Positions 44,383 through 53,555 of a stretch of 64,000 nt of DNA are shown piece after piece; position 1 is the stretch's first letter; the number at the start of each line of letters is the position of its first letter. The translations under genes were made by a program, and so were the position numbers. Source of the stretch: G965212025 sp965212025 (GTDB lineage: Bacteria > Pseudomonadota > Gammaproteobacteria > Poriferisulfidales > Oxydemutatoraceae); contig OZ243039.1 in NCBI GenBank assembly GCA_965212025.1, forward strand, positions 248,001 to 312,000. Reading direction: 5' to 3'. Under the pieces are notes generated by a model that worked only from the letters and a program-made list of their open reading frames with translations, did not search any database and was not told where the DNA came from.

Positions 44383-45732
44383 ATGTCGGTCGCATCCTTA
44401 ACTCTCATTATTCTTCTCCTGTCCGCCCTGGCCTATCGCGGTGCGCTCAGGAAACTGAACCGACAAACAACAACCCGGCTCAAATGCAAAAAAGTCTTTT
44501 ACGGATGGTATGTCGCCTTGTGGTGCTCCCTGCCCTCTCTGCTCATGATCCTGGTGTGGCTGACGGTTTTGGAGCCCTATCTACTGAACCAATTCATGGC
44601 AAGCAACCTGCCAAAGGAAATGCCAGATATCCAGCGAGAATTCGTTGTTCAGCAGTTGATGAACGATAATCTGTCATTGCCCGTTGAACTTGAACAAATC
44701 AAAGCTTCATACCTGCAGTTCACGTCTGGTAGCACGATGATTCTGGGAATTTTTCTGGCGGTAGCGTTTCTCTCGTCTCTTGTCTGGGCACTGCCTCGTG
44801 TTGGCTCAGGCCTGGAGGCTCAAAGAAGTGTTGAAAAATTTCTGAAAGCCTTTCTTTTCACTTGTTCCACTGTGGCGGTATTAACCACCCTTGGCATCAT
44901 GCTTTCGATGCTTTTTGAAACCCTGCGGTTTTTTGCTGAAATATCACCTCTCGAATTCTTTTTTAGCACACACTGGAGCCCGCTAACCGCGATACACGAA
45001 GGCCAGGTAGGGGCATCCGGCTCCTTCGGAGCAGTGCCATTGTTCACCGGCACCCTGCTGATTTCCCTCATCGCAATGCTCATTGCCGTACCGACAGGTT
45101 TGTTGTCTGCTATTTATCTGTCTGAATATGCCGGTCAACGATTGAGACAGGTCGTCAAACCCATGCTTGAGTTCCTCGCAGGCATTCCCACTGTCGTGTA
45201 CGGATTTTTTGCGGCGCTGACGATTGCCCCACTCGTCAAGAGCGCAGGAACCTTTTTTGGCTTCGCCACTTCTTCGGAGAATGCGCTCTCCGCAGGCATC
45301 GTCATGGGATTCATGATCGTGCCTTTCATATCTTCACTTTCCGATGACGCGATCAAAGCCGTCCCCCAGAGTTTGCGGGACGGCTCTTACGGGCTTGGGG
45401 CAACGCAGCACGAAACCATCACCAGAATTGTATTGCCAGCGGCTTTGCCCGGAATCGTCGGCAGCATTTTGCTGGCAGTGTCACGTGCTATAGGAGAAAC
45501 CATGATCGTCGTAATGGCAGCGGGGCTTGCGGCGCATTTAACCGCCAATCCGCTGGAATCTGTTTCCACCGTCACTGTGCAGATTGTGGCTTTGCTGGTG
45601 GGTGACCAGGAATTTGACAGCCCGAAAACACTCGCTGCTTTCGCACTGGGCATGACATTGTTTGCAATGACGTTCATTCTGAACGCATTGGCCTTGCACA
45701 TTGTCAGAAAACACCGAACGGTCTATGGCTAG
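44383..45732 (+). CDS. pstC: phosphate ABC transporter permease PstC
   Basis: Inner-membrane permease of the high-affinity phosphate importer. 449 residues, longer than the roughly 320 of E. coli PstC, with an added N-terminal membrane and periplasmic region (about 1-190). The transport core shows SFGAVPLFTGTLLISLIAML, YLSEYAGQRLRQ, the EAA loop DAIKAVPQSLRDGSYGLGATQHETI and SRAIGETMIVVMAAG. Extended PstC/PstA pairs occur in several gammaproteobacteria. It overlaps pstA by 8 bases. Confidence 0.93.
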   Translation: MSVASLTLIILLLSALAYRGALRKLNRQTTTRLKCKKVFYGWYVALWCSLPSLLMILVWLTVLEPYLLNQFMASNLPKEMPDIQREFVVQQLMNDNLSLPVELEQIKASYLQFTSGSTMILGIFLAVAFLSSLVWALPRVGSGLEAQRSVEKFLKAFLFTCSTVAVLTTLGIMLSMLFETLRFFAEISPLEFFFSTHWSPLTAIHEGQVGASGSFGAVPLFTGTLLISLIAMLIAVPTGLLSAIYLSEYAGQRLRQVVKPMLEFLAGIPTVVYGFFAALTIAPLVKSAGTFFGFATSSENALSAGIVMGFMIVPFISSLSDDAIKAVPQSLRDGSYGLGATQHETITRIVLPAALPGIVGSILLAVSRAIGETMIVVMAAGLAAHLTANPLESVSTVTVQIVALLVGDQEFDSPKTLAAFALGMTLFAMTFILNALALHIVRKHRTVYG

Positions 45733-46969
45733 ACAGGTGTCACGCTCTGTGTTGCTTGCCAGGCGCCACAATGCGGAAAAGCGCTTCAGGCTTTACGGAG
45801 CCTTTTCCATCATTTTGTCACTCGCATTTCTGCTTGTTCTTTTTTCCGTTATTTTCTCCAAAGGATATAAAGCCTTCATACAGACCAATATCTTGCTGGA
45901 TATCCGCCTGGAAAATGCGACGGGAACGGGAATCCAGGTTTATCGCAAAGCCGTGCATGAAGCGTTGCTGGAAATGTTTCCCGATGTCAAAACTCGCGGA
46001 GAGAAACAGAAACTGTATAAAATTCTGAGTGACGATGCCCCGTACGAGCTGCGCAGCAGGGTTCGGGAAAACCCCGAGCTTGGCGGCAGAAATTTCCCGA
46101 TGTGGTTTGTTGCCAATGCCCAGATGGATTGCCTTAAAAAAAGTTCCGAGCCCTGGGAAAGCTCCACCATTGCAGCCTGTCGAGGTGGTGACTTCGTTTC
46201 CTGGTTCGACAACCTGGCAGAAACGAACAGAATAGACATACACTTAAGCACCAACTTTTTAATAAACGGGGATTCGCGAGACCCGGAGAGAGCGGGAATA
46301 TTTGGAGCACTTAAGGGTTCTCTGATGACCATCTTCATCGCTATTATTCTGTCATTCCCTATTGGCGTAGCAACTGCTGTTTATCTGGAGGAGTTTGCCC
46401 CGACAAATCCCCTGACCGACCTGATTGAAGTCAGCATCAACAATCTGGCGGCGGTTCCTTCTATCATTTTTGGAATACTGGGTCTGGCCGTGTTTATCAA
46501 CTTTTTCGGAATGCCACGTTCGTCTGCGCTGGTCGGCGGCATGGTGCTCGCGCAAATGACGCTCCCGACCATCATCATTGCCAGCCGCGTTTCTTTGAAA
46601 TCGGTTCCTTCGTCAATCCATGATGCCGCACGCGCGCTCGGAGCCTCTCAAATGCAAGTGGTTTTTCACCACACTGTCCCCCTCGCCATGCCAGGCATAT
46701 TGACCGGATCAATCATCGGCATTGCTCAGGCAATTGGCGAAACCGCGCCTTTGCTGCTGATCGGCATGGTCGCTTTCATCGTGGATCCCCCATCCGATTT
46801 CACGAGCCCGGCCAGCAGTCTGCCCGTGCAGATTTTTCTTTGGTCAGACAGCCCGGAGCGTGGTTTTGCCGAACGCGCTTCCGGAGCCATCATCGTTCTG
46901 TTATTGCTTTTGGGCATCTTGAATAGCCTGGCGATCGTCTTGCGCAAAAAGTTTGAAAAACATTGGTAA
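45725..46969 (+). CDS. pstA: phosphate ABC transporter permease PstA
   Basis: Second permease. ATG at 45725 (MARQVSRSVLLARRHNAEKRF) is chosen over a TTG at 45701. 414 residues with a long periplasmic insert between the first and second helices (about 60-190). The core contains FGALKGSLMTIFIAIILSFPIGVATAVYLEEFAP in separated blocks and the EAA loop SVPSSIHDAARALGASQMQVVFHH, then AIGETAPLLLIG. It ends 7 bases before pstB. Confidence 0.93.
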   Translation: MARQVSRSVLLARRHNAEKRFRLYGAFSIILSLAFLLVLFSVIFSKGYKAFIQTNILLDIRLENATGTGIQVYRKAVHEALLEMFPDVKTRGEKQKLYKILSDDAPYELRSRVRENPELGGRNFPMWFVANAQMDCLKKSSEPWESSTIAACRGGDFVSWFDNLAETNRIDIHLSTNFLINGDSRDPERAGIFGALKGSLMTIFIAIILSFPIGVATAVYLEEFAPTNPLTDLIEVSINNLAAVPSIIFGILGLAVFINFFGMPRSSALVGGMVLAQMTLPTIIIASRVSLKSVPSSIHDAARALGASQMQVVFHHTVPLAMPGILTGSIIGIAQAIGETAPLLLIGMVAFIVDPPSDFTSPASSLPVQIFLWSDSPERGFAERASGAIIVLLLLLGILNSLAIVLRKKFEKHW

Positions 46970-46976
46970 CGCCATT

Positions 46977-47795
46977 ATGCAAATAGACAAGCTGGCGGAA
47001 CCTGTAACGACAAATGTGGTTGGAGAGCTGACGGTTCCGAACCCACGAATTTCTTTGCGGAATGTTTGCGTAAGCTACGGAAAAATACCCGCAATCCACA
47101 ACCTCAGCATTGACATTGCCCCCAATCGGGTGACCGCTTTCATCGGCCCATCAGGGTGCGGAAAAACGACTGCCATACGGTGCATCAACCGCATGAATGA
47201 CACCATCCCGGATTGTCATGTGAGTGGACAAGTCTTGCTTGACGGAGTAGACATCTACAAACCGGAAGTGAGCGTGGTTGAGCTACGTAAAAAAGTAGGG
47301 ATGGTGTTTCAAAAACCTAACCCTTTCCCCAGATCCATTTATGACAATGTGGCCTACGGCGCCCGTCTGCACGCCCTTGCAGATGGGGCAGAAGAACTTG
47401 ACCACATCGTAAACACCAGCTTGCGCAGAGCCGGCCTGTTCAACGAGGTCAGCGGGCAGCTTGACAAGCCAGGCACTTCTCTGTCAGGGGGACAGCAGCA
47501 AAGACTCTGCATCGCCCGCGCCATCGCCGTCAATCCTGAAGTCATTCTCATGGACGAACCCTGCTCTTCTCTGGATCCCATCGCCACAGCAAAAGTGGAA
47601 GAATTGATCAATGAGTTGCGAAGGAAATACACCATAGTGATTGTGACCCATTCCATGCAGCAGGCGGCGCGGGTGTCTCAAAGGGTGGCCTATTTCCATT
47701 TGGGTCACCTGATTGAAGTCGGGGAGGCAAGGGCTCTGTTCAGAAATCCCCGCCACAAGCTGACCGAGCAATACATCACGGGACGCTTCGGTTAA
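46977..47795 (+). CDS. pstB: phosphate ABC transporter ATP-binding protein PstB
   Basis: ATPase of the phosphate importer. Walker A GPSGCGKTTAIRCINRMND, Q-loop VGMVFQKPNPFPRSIYDN, signature SLSGGQQQRLCIARAIA, Walker B VILMDEPCSSLDPIAT and switch histidine THSMQQ are complete. ATG 46977 gives 272 residues; a TTG at 46953 would add 8. No phoU follows, and egtD converges 29 bases away. Confidence 0.96.
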   Translation: MQIDKLAEPVTTNVVGELTVPNPRISLRNVCVSYGKIPAIHNLSIDIAPNRVTAFIGPSGCGKTTAIRCINRMNDTIPDCHVSGQVLLDGVDIYKPEVSVVELRKKVGMVFQKPNPFPRSIYDNVAYGARLHALADGAEELDHIVNTSLRRAGLFNEVSGQLDKPGTSLSGGQQQRLCIARAIAVNPEVILMDEPCSSLDPIATAKVEELINELRRKYTIVIVTHSMQQAARVSQRVAYFHLGHLIEVGEARALFRNPRHKLTEQYITGRFG

Positions 47796-47824
47796 GCAAA
47801 GCTGTCCAGACAGACCGACGGCGG

Positions 47825-48838
47825 TCAGGAAACCGTTGCCAGGATCAGGGAAAAAAATTGGTTTTCTGAAGAAAAAAGTTTTTTCAGCTTGAAGCCAGTT
47901 CGGTCGACCATGTCATGCAGGCAGTCTTCCGTATATTTTCTGCTGATTTCAGTCCGGATCGTTTCCTGCTTTTTAAGCTCAATCGAATTTCCCAAGGAGC
48001 GAAAATTGACGCAGTGATCCCGAAGCGCGGCAAGATGCATTTCCACCCGGAGCTCTTTGTCATTAAAAAATGCCTGGTGACAAAAATTTTCCACGGAAAA
48101 GTCTGCACAAAGCTCCCGATTGAGCACCGTCAGGAGATTCAAATTAAAGCGTGATGTCAAACCCTCTCTGTCATCGTAGGCAGAGTTGAGAATTTCGGGG
48201 TCTTTGAGGCGGTCGGCACCAATCAGCAAGCTGTCTCCCGATGAAAACAGCTGGCGGATGTCAGCAAAAAATTCGTCTGCCTCTTCGTCCGAAAAATTGC
48301 CGATGGTGCTACCGAGAAAAATGCCCAGCTTGCGACCTTCAGGCAAGGATATATTTTCCAGCCCGGCATGGTAATCACCAACCAGACAGTTTATTTCAAG
48401 CCAAGGGAACTCCTGCACCAGGCTGTTGCTTGCGGATTCCAGCATCTCAGAGCAGATATCCATGGGCCAATACTCACATTTTATGTTTTCCTGCTCGCAG
48501 GTCTTCAAAAATATCCGGGTTTTCCTGGAAGCACCACTGCCAAACTCAATAATGTGCCGGGGTCTCACGAAACTCAGCACCTCATCCACGCTGGATTCCA
48601 GCAACTCTTTTTCTGCTCGGGTCAGGTAATACTCTTCCGTGTCGCAAATGCGCTCGAACAGGCGGGAACCCAGACTGTCATAAAAGTATTTGGAAGGCAG
48701 TGAGCGAGGTTTGAAAAACAGATTGTCGCGCACATCGTCGGCAATGGTATTCACCGAACGCGCCGGCTCTACCACGAAGGGACGGATTTGCCCCTCCAAA
48801 CCAAAACGCTCTCCGGAGAAACCTTTAGCGCGCTGCAT
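47825..48838 (-). CDS. egtD: L-histidine N-alpha-methyltransferase EgtD
   Basis: First step of ergothioneine synthesis: triple methylation of histidine to hercynine. 337 residues with SAM-binding IIEFGSGASRKTRIFL, GIFLGSTIGNFSDEEADEFF, and the N-terminal substrate-domain phrase SLPSKYFYDSLGSRLFERICDTEEYYLTR present in order. ATG at 48838. It is divergent from egtC-egtB across 67 bases, an arrangement that permits shared control. Confidence 0.95.
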   Translation of the reverse strand: MQRAKGFSGERFGLEGQIRPFVVEPARSVNTIADDVRDNLFFKPRSLPSKYFYDSLGSRLFERICDTEEYYLTRAEKELLESSVDEVLSFVRPRHIIEFGSGASRKTRIFLKTCEQENIKCEYWPMDICSEMLESASNSLVQEFPWLEINCLVGDYHAGLENISLPEGRKLGIFLGSTIGNFSDEEADEFFADIRQLFSSGDSLLIGADRLKDPEILNSAYDDREGLTSRFNLNLLTVLNRELCADFSVENFCHQAFFNDKELRVEMHLAALRDHCVNFRSLGNSIELKKQETIRTEISRKYTEDCLHDMVDRTGFKLKKLFSSENQFFSLILATVS

Positions 48839-48905
48839 TGTTCGGTGAAGTCAATGTATTATTGCCGGAATCGAGATATCTCCATTTGGTCACCACACCA
48901 AGACT
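48839..48905. promoter_or_regulatory. 67-base divergent promoter region of egtD and egtCB-nadC
   Basis: The spacer must serve both directions. It holds a 10-base perfect palindrome GAGATATCTC at 48873-48882 and a TATTAT -10-like element at 48857-48862 on the plus strand. No clear -35 box. The palindrome lies between the two start codons and is a possible operator. Confidence 0.35.
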
Positions 48906-49691
48906 ATGTGCCGCCTAGCAGCCTATTTCGGAAACAGAACCAGCCTCGAAAGATTTTTGCTCGCCCCGGAGCATAGCTTGTACGTTCAGGCTTGGCAACC
49001 GCGGGAGATGAGTTATGCAAAATTAAATGCCGATGGTTTTGGATTTGGCTGGTACCCTGAATTGGACAAACCCACAATTTATCGTGCCATTACTCCAATC
49101 TGGAACGATCACAATTTGCCGGAAATCAGCACGGCCTTAACGGCTTGCCTGTGGCTGGCGATGGTTCGCAGCATCACCACCGAGGGGTGGCATTCTCCGG
49201 CAAACACCCAGCCTTTCCGCTACGGCCGCTATCTTTTCGTTCACAACGGGCTTATTGAGGGATTCAATGACGGACCTCGAACCAAAATACTGGCTGAGCT
49301 CAGCCCGGAAATCACCGCAAACATTAAAGGGCTGACCGACTCCGAATACCTTTTTGCGCTTTTCTGCCAGTTTTCCAAAATCTACCCGGATGCCCTTGAA
49401 CCAGCGCTGAGAGACGTCGTCAAATGGTGCCACCTGCATCTTGGTGAACACAGAATTTTACTGAATCTGGTATGCACCGACGGCGAACGGGTGGTTGCAC
49501 TTCGTCATGCTCAAAAAGATGAAGCCCCAACTTTGTACTGGAGCGATGCAGCAGAAGGATTTGCTCCAGGTTCCATGTTGGTGGCTTCGGAACCTTTCTC
49601 CGAGTCTGGTGTCTGGCACAGCGTTCCCTCTGGGCACTTCCTCACCATCAGCAATCTCCCGGCACCCGAAATCCGACTGGCGGCTCTGTGA
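48906..49691 (+). CDS. egtC: class II glutamine amidotransferase, gamma-glutamyl hercynylcysteine sulfoxide hydrolase EgtC
   Basis: Removes the gamma-glutamyl group in the EgtB route to ergothioneine. It begins MCRLAAYFGNR, so cysteine 2 becomes the N-terminal nucleophile. NADGFGFGWY (about residue 41), the SPANTQPFRYGRYLFVHNGLI region and MLVASEPFSES match the family. 261 residues. The stop overlaps the egtB start by 4 bases (GTGA). A need for the gamma-glutamyl cysteine substrate fits gshB in the window, although gshA is not seen. Confidence 0.92.
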   Translation: MCRLAAYFGNRTSLERFLLAPEHSLYVQAWQPREMSYAKLNADGFGFGWYPELDKPTIYRAITPIWNDHNLPEISTALTACLWLAMVRSITTEGWHSPANTQPFRYGRYLFVHNGLIEGFNDGPRTKILAELSPEITANIKGLTDSEYLFALFCQFSKIYPDALEPALRDVVKWCHLHLGEHRILLNLVCTDGERVVALRHAQKDEAPTLYWSDAAEGFAPGSMLVASEPFSESGVWHSVPSGHFLTISNLPAPEIRLAAL

Positions 49692-50860
49692 GCAGCCGTC
49701 AACTGGTCGATCGTCTGGAGGAACTCCAGGAATCTCTGGTCAGGATTGTGCTGGATTTCGGTGAGCGATTTTTTCGCGAGCAATTCAGCCCGGAACTCAG
49801 CCCGGTTGGTTGGCATTTGCGCCATACCTTGTTTATTGAAGACCTCTGGCTTCATGAAAAATTACTTGCCAACAGTCGCTACACAGATAATTCCCGCGAG
49901 GACAATCTCCCGTGGAAGAACACAAAGTCACTGCGTGGAAGCCAGCTGCCGCCATTCCCAAGCCTGGTGTCAGAAGTTGCCTGTCGGCAAAAAGACAATG
50001 TGGCATTGTTGCGCCGGGTAGTCAGCGAACTGGGCGAACATCCGTTATTGCAGAACGATTACCTCCTGAAATTTTTAATCCAACACCATGCAATGCACGC
50101 AGAAACCATGACCATGGTTCAAAACCAGCGGGAGCTTGTCTTGGCAAAACACGATGACGGTGCTGAAATTACCACCCTGGAACCGGTGCCGCCTCAAAAA
50201 AAAGTAAAGCACTTTCCTGCAGGTCATTACCTGACAGGAGGTGACAATTCCTGGAGCTTTGACAACGAACTCCCGCAACAAACAGTCTTTCTGCCAGCGT
50301 TCGGAATCAACACCGCCGCAGTGAGCAACGGAGAATTTTCAGGATTTATGCAGGCAGGCGGCTACCAGAACAAGTCATTCTGGAGTCCCGAGGGCTGGCA
50401 ATGGCTCGTAAAAGCACAGACCACATCTCCCCATGCCTGGAAGCAGACTGCAAAGAATTCCTGGGGGGCAATTGGCTCTTCGGGATGGCAGGCTTTGGAA
50501 GCCGAAGCAGCGGTGAGCGGCATCAACTTTTTCGAAGCGTCGGCGTTTGCAAAATATGCGGGCGGTCGCTTGCCTGTGGAAAGTGAATGGGAAACAGCGA
50601 GCCGGGCAGGGTCTCTTCGAACCGGAGGAGCGTGGGAATGGTGTGCCAATACTTTTTTTCCGTACCCAGGCTACAAGACCTTCCCCTACGACGAATATTC
50701 AAGTATCTGGTTTGACGGAAACCACTACGTGCTCAAAGGCGCAAGCCCGCACACTGCGCAGGAATTACAACGCCCCAGTTTCAGGAATTTTTACACGCCG
50801 GAGCAAAGACACATATTCTCCGGACTGCGCCTGGCTTTCGATGACTCTAACCATTCCTGA
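49688..50860 (+). CDS. egtB: hercynine oxygenase EgtB
   Basis: Non-haem iron sulfoxide synthase joining hercynine and a cysteinyl thiol. The DinB_2-like N-terminal domain has H43 and the H133-x3-H137 pair (QHHAMHAE) that bind iron. A C-terminal SUMF1 fold follows (about 180-385) with GGRLPVESEWETASRAG, GAWEWCANTFFPYPGY and SFRNFYTPEQRHIFSGLRLAFD. 390 residues from a GTG at 49688. It overlaps nadC by 20 bases. Confidence 0.94.
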   Translation: MSSRQLVDRLEELQESLVRIVLDFGERFFREQFSPELSPVGWHLRHTLFIEDLWLHEKLLANSRYTDNSREDNLPWKNTKSLRGSQLPPFPSLVSEVACRQKDNVALLRRVVSELGEHPLLQNDYLLKFLIQHHAMHAETMTMVQNQRELVLAKHDDGAEITTLEPVPPQKKVKHFPAGHYLTGGDNSWSFDNELPQQTVFLPAFGINTAAVSNGEFSGFMQAGGYQNKSFWSPEGWQWLVKAQTTSPHAWKQTAKNSWGAIGSSGWQALEAEAAVSGINFFEASAFAKYAGGRLPVESEWETASRAGSLRTGGAWEWCANTFFPYPGYKTFPYDEYSSIWFDGNHYVLKGASPHTAQELQRPSFRNFYTPEQRHIFSGLRLAFDDSNHS

Positions 50861-51761
50861 ACCACCCAACGCCAATGTCTTTGGCAGCTTGATATTCAGA
50901 GCCGGACACCATGTTCCCAAGCTGGACGCGGCGGTTGCCAAAAACGTCAGCGACGCGCTGGCAGAAGACTTATGCGGAGAGGATCTATCCGCTGCCATAG
51001 CTGGTCACCACCACACCGCCAAGGCCACTGTGGTCACACTTGATGATGGCATCCTGTCGGGAATGTTCTGGGTCGAAACTGTTTTTCACACACTTGATCC
51101 GAAGGCAAAAATACAGTGGTTCGTAAAAGACGGTGAGGCTTTTCGTTCTGGCACCAACCTGTGTGCCGTACAGGGTACTGCCAAAGCGCTGCTCGCTGGC
51201 GAGCGGTGTGCGTTGAACTTCCTGCAGACGCTGACCGCCGCTGCCACCACTACCGCGAAATATGTAAAACAGGTCGCCAAAACCAAAGCACGCATTGCCG
51301 ACACCCGCAAAACACTCCCGGGTCTGCGCATTGCCCAAAAATACGCAGTGGTGTGTGGCGGCGGGGTTAACCAACGGCATGGGCTCTACGACGGCATCCT
51401 GATTAAGGACAACCATATTCAGGTCGCGGGAACTTTAAGTCAGGCGGTTGCAATCATGCGCAAAGCCCACCCCGGGAGAAGCATGGAAACGGAAACCGAG
51501 TCGCTTGATCAAGTGGAGGAAGCTTTATCCTGTGGAGTCGAAATCATCATGCTGGACAATTTCTCACTTTCGAACATCAAGGAAGCAGTCGCGGTCATTG
51601 CCGAACAGGCAGTGGTGGAAGTCTCAGGGAACATCCACTTGGAGAACGCCGCCGAAATTGCCGCTTGCAACGTGGACTACCTGTCCATCGGCGCGCTGAC
51701 CAAGCATGTATGCGCACCTGATCTCAGTATGCGGCTACTTCAGGAAAACCGTACTGAATAG
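50841..51761 (+). CDS. nadC: nicotinate-nucleotide pyrophosphorylase (carboxylating)
   Basis: Converts quinolinate and PRPP to nicotinate mononucleotide in NAD synthesis. ATG at 50841 (MTLTIPEPPNANVFG) lies inside the egtB end. Motifs: DLCGEDLSAAIAG, RCALNFLQTLTAAATTT, the active-site TRKTLPGLRIAQKYAVVCGGG and DNHIQVAGT, and EVSGNIHLENAAEIA. 306 residues. Linkage to ergothioneine genes is unusual; nadA and nadB are not in the window. Confidence 0.95.
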   Translation: MTLTIPEPPNANVFGSLIFRAGHHVPKLDAAVAKNVSDALAEDLCGEDLSAAIAGHHHTAKATVVTLDDGILSGMFWVETVFHTLDPKAKIQWFVKDGEAFRSGTNLCAVQGTAKALLAGERCALNFLQTLTAAATTTAKYVKQVAKTKARIADTRKTLPGLRIAQKYAVVCGGGVNQRHGLYDGILIKDNHIQVAGTLSQAVAIMRKAHPGRSMETETESLDQVEEALSCGVEIIMLDNFSLSNIKEAVAVIAEQAVVEVSGNIHLENAAEIAACNVDYLSIGALTKHVCAPDLSMRLLQENRTE

Positions 51762-51972
51762 CGCAGCCAAATCCCTCGGGTGGTCTTGTGCTGCCTGCCC
51801 AAATCGCACGCTGAACTGCGCACACCAAACACGCGCAAACCCGTTTTCCCGTTCCCGGCGCGCTGCACACCAGCCACAACTTCCTTAAAAACCTCCGCGC
51901 CTCTCTCCCCTGCCGGAAAATACCCCTTCGCTGCTCGCCGCTCTCCAACATCCCCTCTCTGTTAATCAGCCT

Positions 51973-52977
51973 TCAGGCACCCAGGGTCGCATTCCCGTTT
52001 GCTTCTGCCCGCACCAGCAACGCATTTTGAACAGCCTGCACGTGATGACTGTTCCCACCCCAGGCACGCAGGGCAGGCTGCTGCAAAGCACGTCCATAAG
52101 AAAAAGTGATGTTCCAAGGCGCCCCACCCTGCCCGGCAGCGAGCTGGTTAATGGCGGCCAGGTTTTCAGTGGCGGTCAAATCACTCAGCCCACCCGATAA
52201 AAAAGCAATGCCTGGCACAGAAGCCGGCACACAATCCTGAAGGCAACGCAATGTCAGGGACGCGACCTGACTGGTATCCGCCTGTTCTGCGCATCCCGAA
52301 CCGGAAACCACCATATTCGGTTTTAAAACCATTCCCCCCAGAAAAACGTTCTGTTGCTTCAATTCAGAAAAAACCCACTGCTGCACTACGCTGCTAACCT
52401 CGTAACACCGTTCAATGCTGTGCACACCATCCATAAGCACTTCGGGCTCCACAATCGGCACCATGTCATTTTCCTGGCACACTGCCGCGTAACGCGCCAA
52501 GGCGTGGGCGTTGGCGGCCATGCAGGCTCGAGAAGGGAACCCCTCACCAATTGCAATGACCGCACGCCATTTTGCGAAGCGGGCGCCTAGTCCGTGGTAC
52601 TCCTGAAGCCGCCCTCCCAAACCATCCAGACCCTCTGTGATTTTTTCGCAGGAATGGCCAGAAAAAATTTTTGCTCCCCGGTCGACCTTGATCCCCGGAA
52701 CAATGTCCTCATCCTTCAAACAATCCACGAAACTTTTTCCGGTGGTCGCCTCCGTTCTCAATGTTTCGTCAAAAAGGATAACGCCTGAAGTAAATTTTCC
52801 CAGCCCCGGGCTCGTCAGCAACAGGCTTCTGTACGAACGCCGACTCGCTTCCGAGCTTTGAACGCCAATGCTCTTGAAGCGCTTTTCAATCGTCGGATGG
52901 CTTTCGTCCATTGCCAGAATACCCTTACCTTTGGCAACCATCTTCTGCGCTATTTCATGTAATTTATATTCGTTCAT
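51973..52977 (-). CDS. fructose-bisphosphate aldolase, class I
   Basis: Schiff-base aldolase of the eukaryote-like class I family, not the metal-dependent FbaA type. ATG 52977 is preceded by AGGAGTGATGCG; the frame is open to 53079 without family content. LAMDESHPTIEKRFKSIGV, VPIVEPEVLMDG, the Schiff-base lysine in GMVLKPNMVVSG and AFLSGGLSD are intact. 334 residues, slightly shorter than the animal enzymes. Works in glycolysis, gluconeogenesis or the Calvin cycle. Divergent from xoxF. Confidence 0.95.
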   Translation of the reverse strand: MNEYKLHEIAQKMVAKGKGILAMDESHPTIEKRFKSIGVQSSEASRRSYRSLLLTSPGLGKFTSGVILFDETLRTEATTGKSFVDCLKDEDIVPGIKVDRGAKIFSGHSCEKITEGLDGLGGRLQEYHGLGARFAKWRAVIAIGEGFPSRACMAANAHALARYAAVCQENDMVPIVEPEVLMDGVHSIERCYEVSSVVQQWVFSELKQQNVFLGGMVLKPNMVVSGSGCAEQADTSQVASLTLRCLQDCVPASVPGIAFLSGGLSDLTATENLAAINQLAAGQGGAPWNITFSYGRALQQPALRAWGGNSHHVQAVQNALLVRAEANGNATLGA

Positions 52978-53097
52978 CGCATCACTCCTAAAAAACGGAT
53001 TACCTTTCGCCTGTACTGAGGTTGTCTGGAAAGACCACTTTCGCAAAGCCGCAGGAAGCCCCGACACGCCAAAGCACAAATGCGCGTCAGCGCAGTG

Positions 53098-53126
53098 ATT
53101 TTACTGAAACGGGCACGCTTTTTCAG
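53098..53126 (-). promoter_or_regulatory. candidate promoter for the class I aldolase
   Basis: On the minus strand, CTGAAA (53126-53121), a 17-base spacer and TAAAAT (53103-53098) match the sigma-70 layout moderately. The leader to the ATG would be about 115 bases. Confidence 0.3.
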
Positions 53127-53461
53127 ATGCCTTGTGTGCCATAAGGTCTTTTGGCTAAAACAGCCCTGTGTTTTTGTGGCAGTGCCGCACAGCTGTCCCC
53201 AAGATCTCGCAGCCTGAGCTGTCAATACACAACATGGCAATGCCCGCTTCCGGTAGCAAAAAACAAGGCAATTGGAAGCGATTCCGTCCCGTTTTGGTTT
53301 TGGGGGTTCAAAGTCGTCTCAGGAATGGGTTGATTCTTGCGTCGTGCGCTTGACTGGTTGACAAACACTCAGTGACGAGCCGGATGAGCCAAAAACGGTC
53401 ATTTCTGGGTTAGACAGAGCGAACAGGCATAAGTCGCGACACGCGTCTGTACCACAAAAGC

Positions 53462-53491
53462 TTGACATAGCTTCACGTGCCGTGATAGAAA
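53462..53491 (+). promoter_or_regulatory. candidate promoter for xoxF
   Basis: A perfect TTGACA at 53462-53467 is followed 18 bases later by TAGAAA (53486-53491), a weak -10. A CACGTG palindrome lies in the spacer (53474-53479). The leader to ATG 53556 would be about 58 bases. A second TTGACA at 53358 has no -10 partner. Confidence 0.4.
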
Positions 53492-53555
53492 GCGACTCAC
53501 TTGTCCTGCCCGGGCATCTGTGCGGGGGTAAAGTAATTCTAATATGGAGTTTTAT

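Larger units (their letters stand above)
52978..53555. other. gene-free divergent region between fba and xoxF
   Basis: About 578 bases with only short, featureless open frames. It holds the start signals of fba (minus) and xoxF (plus), listed separately. The space is larger than two simple promoters need, so regulator sites controlling xoxF by lanthanide or methanol are plausible, but I cannot point to an operator. Confidence 0.4.

Noticed and set aside
53358..53390. A second xoxF promoter from the TTGACA at 53358
   Set aside because: No -10-like sequence occurs at a suitable distance.
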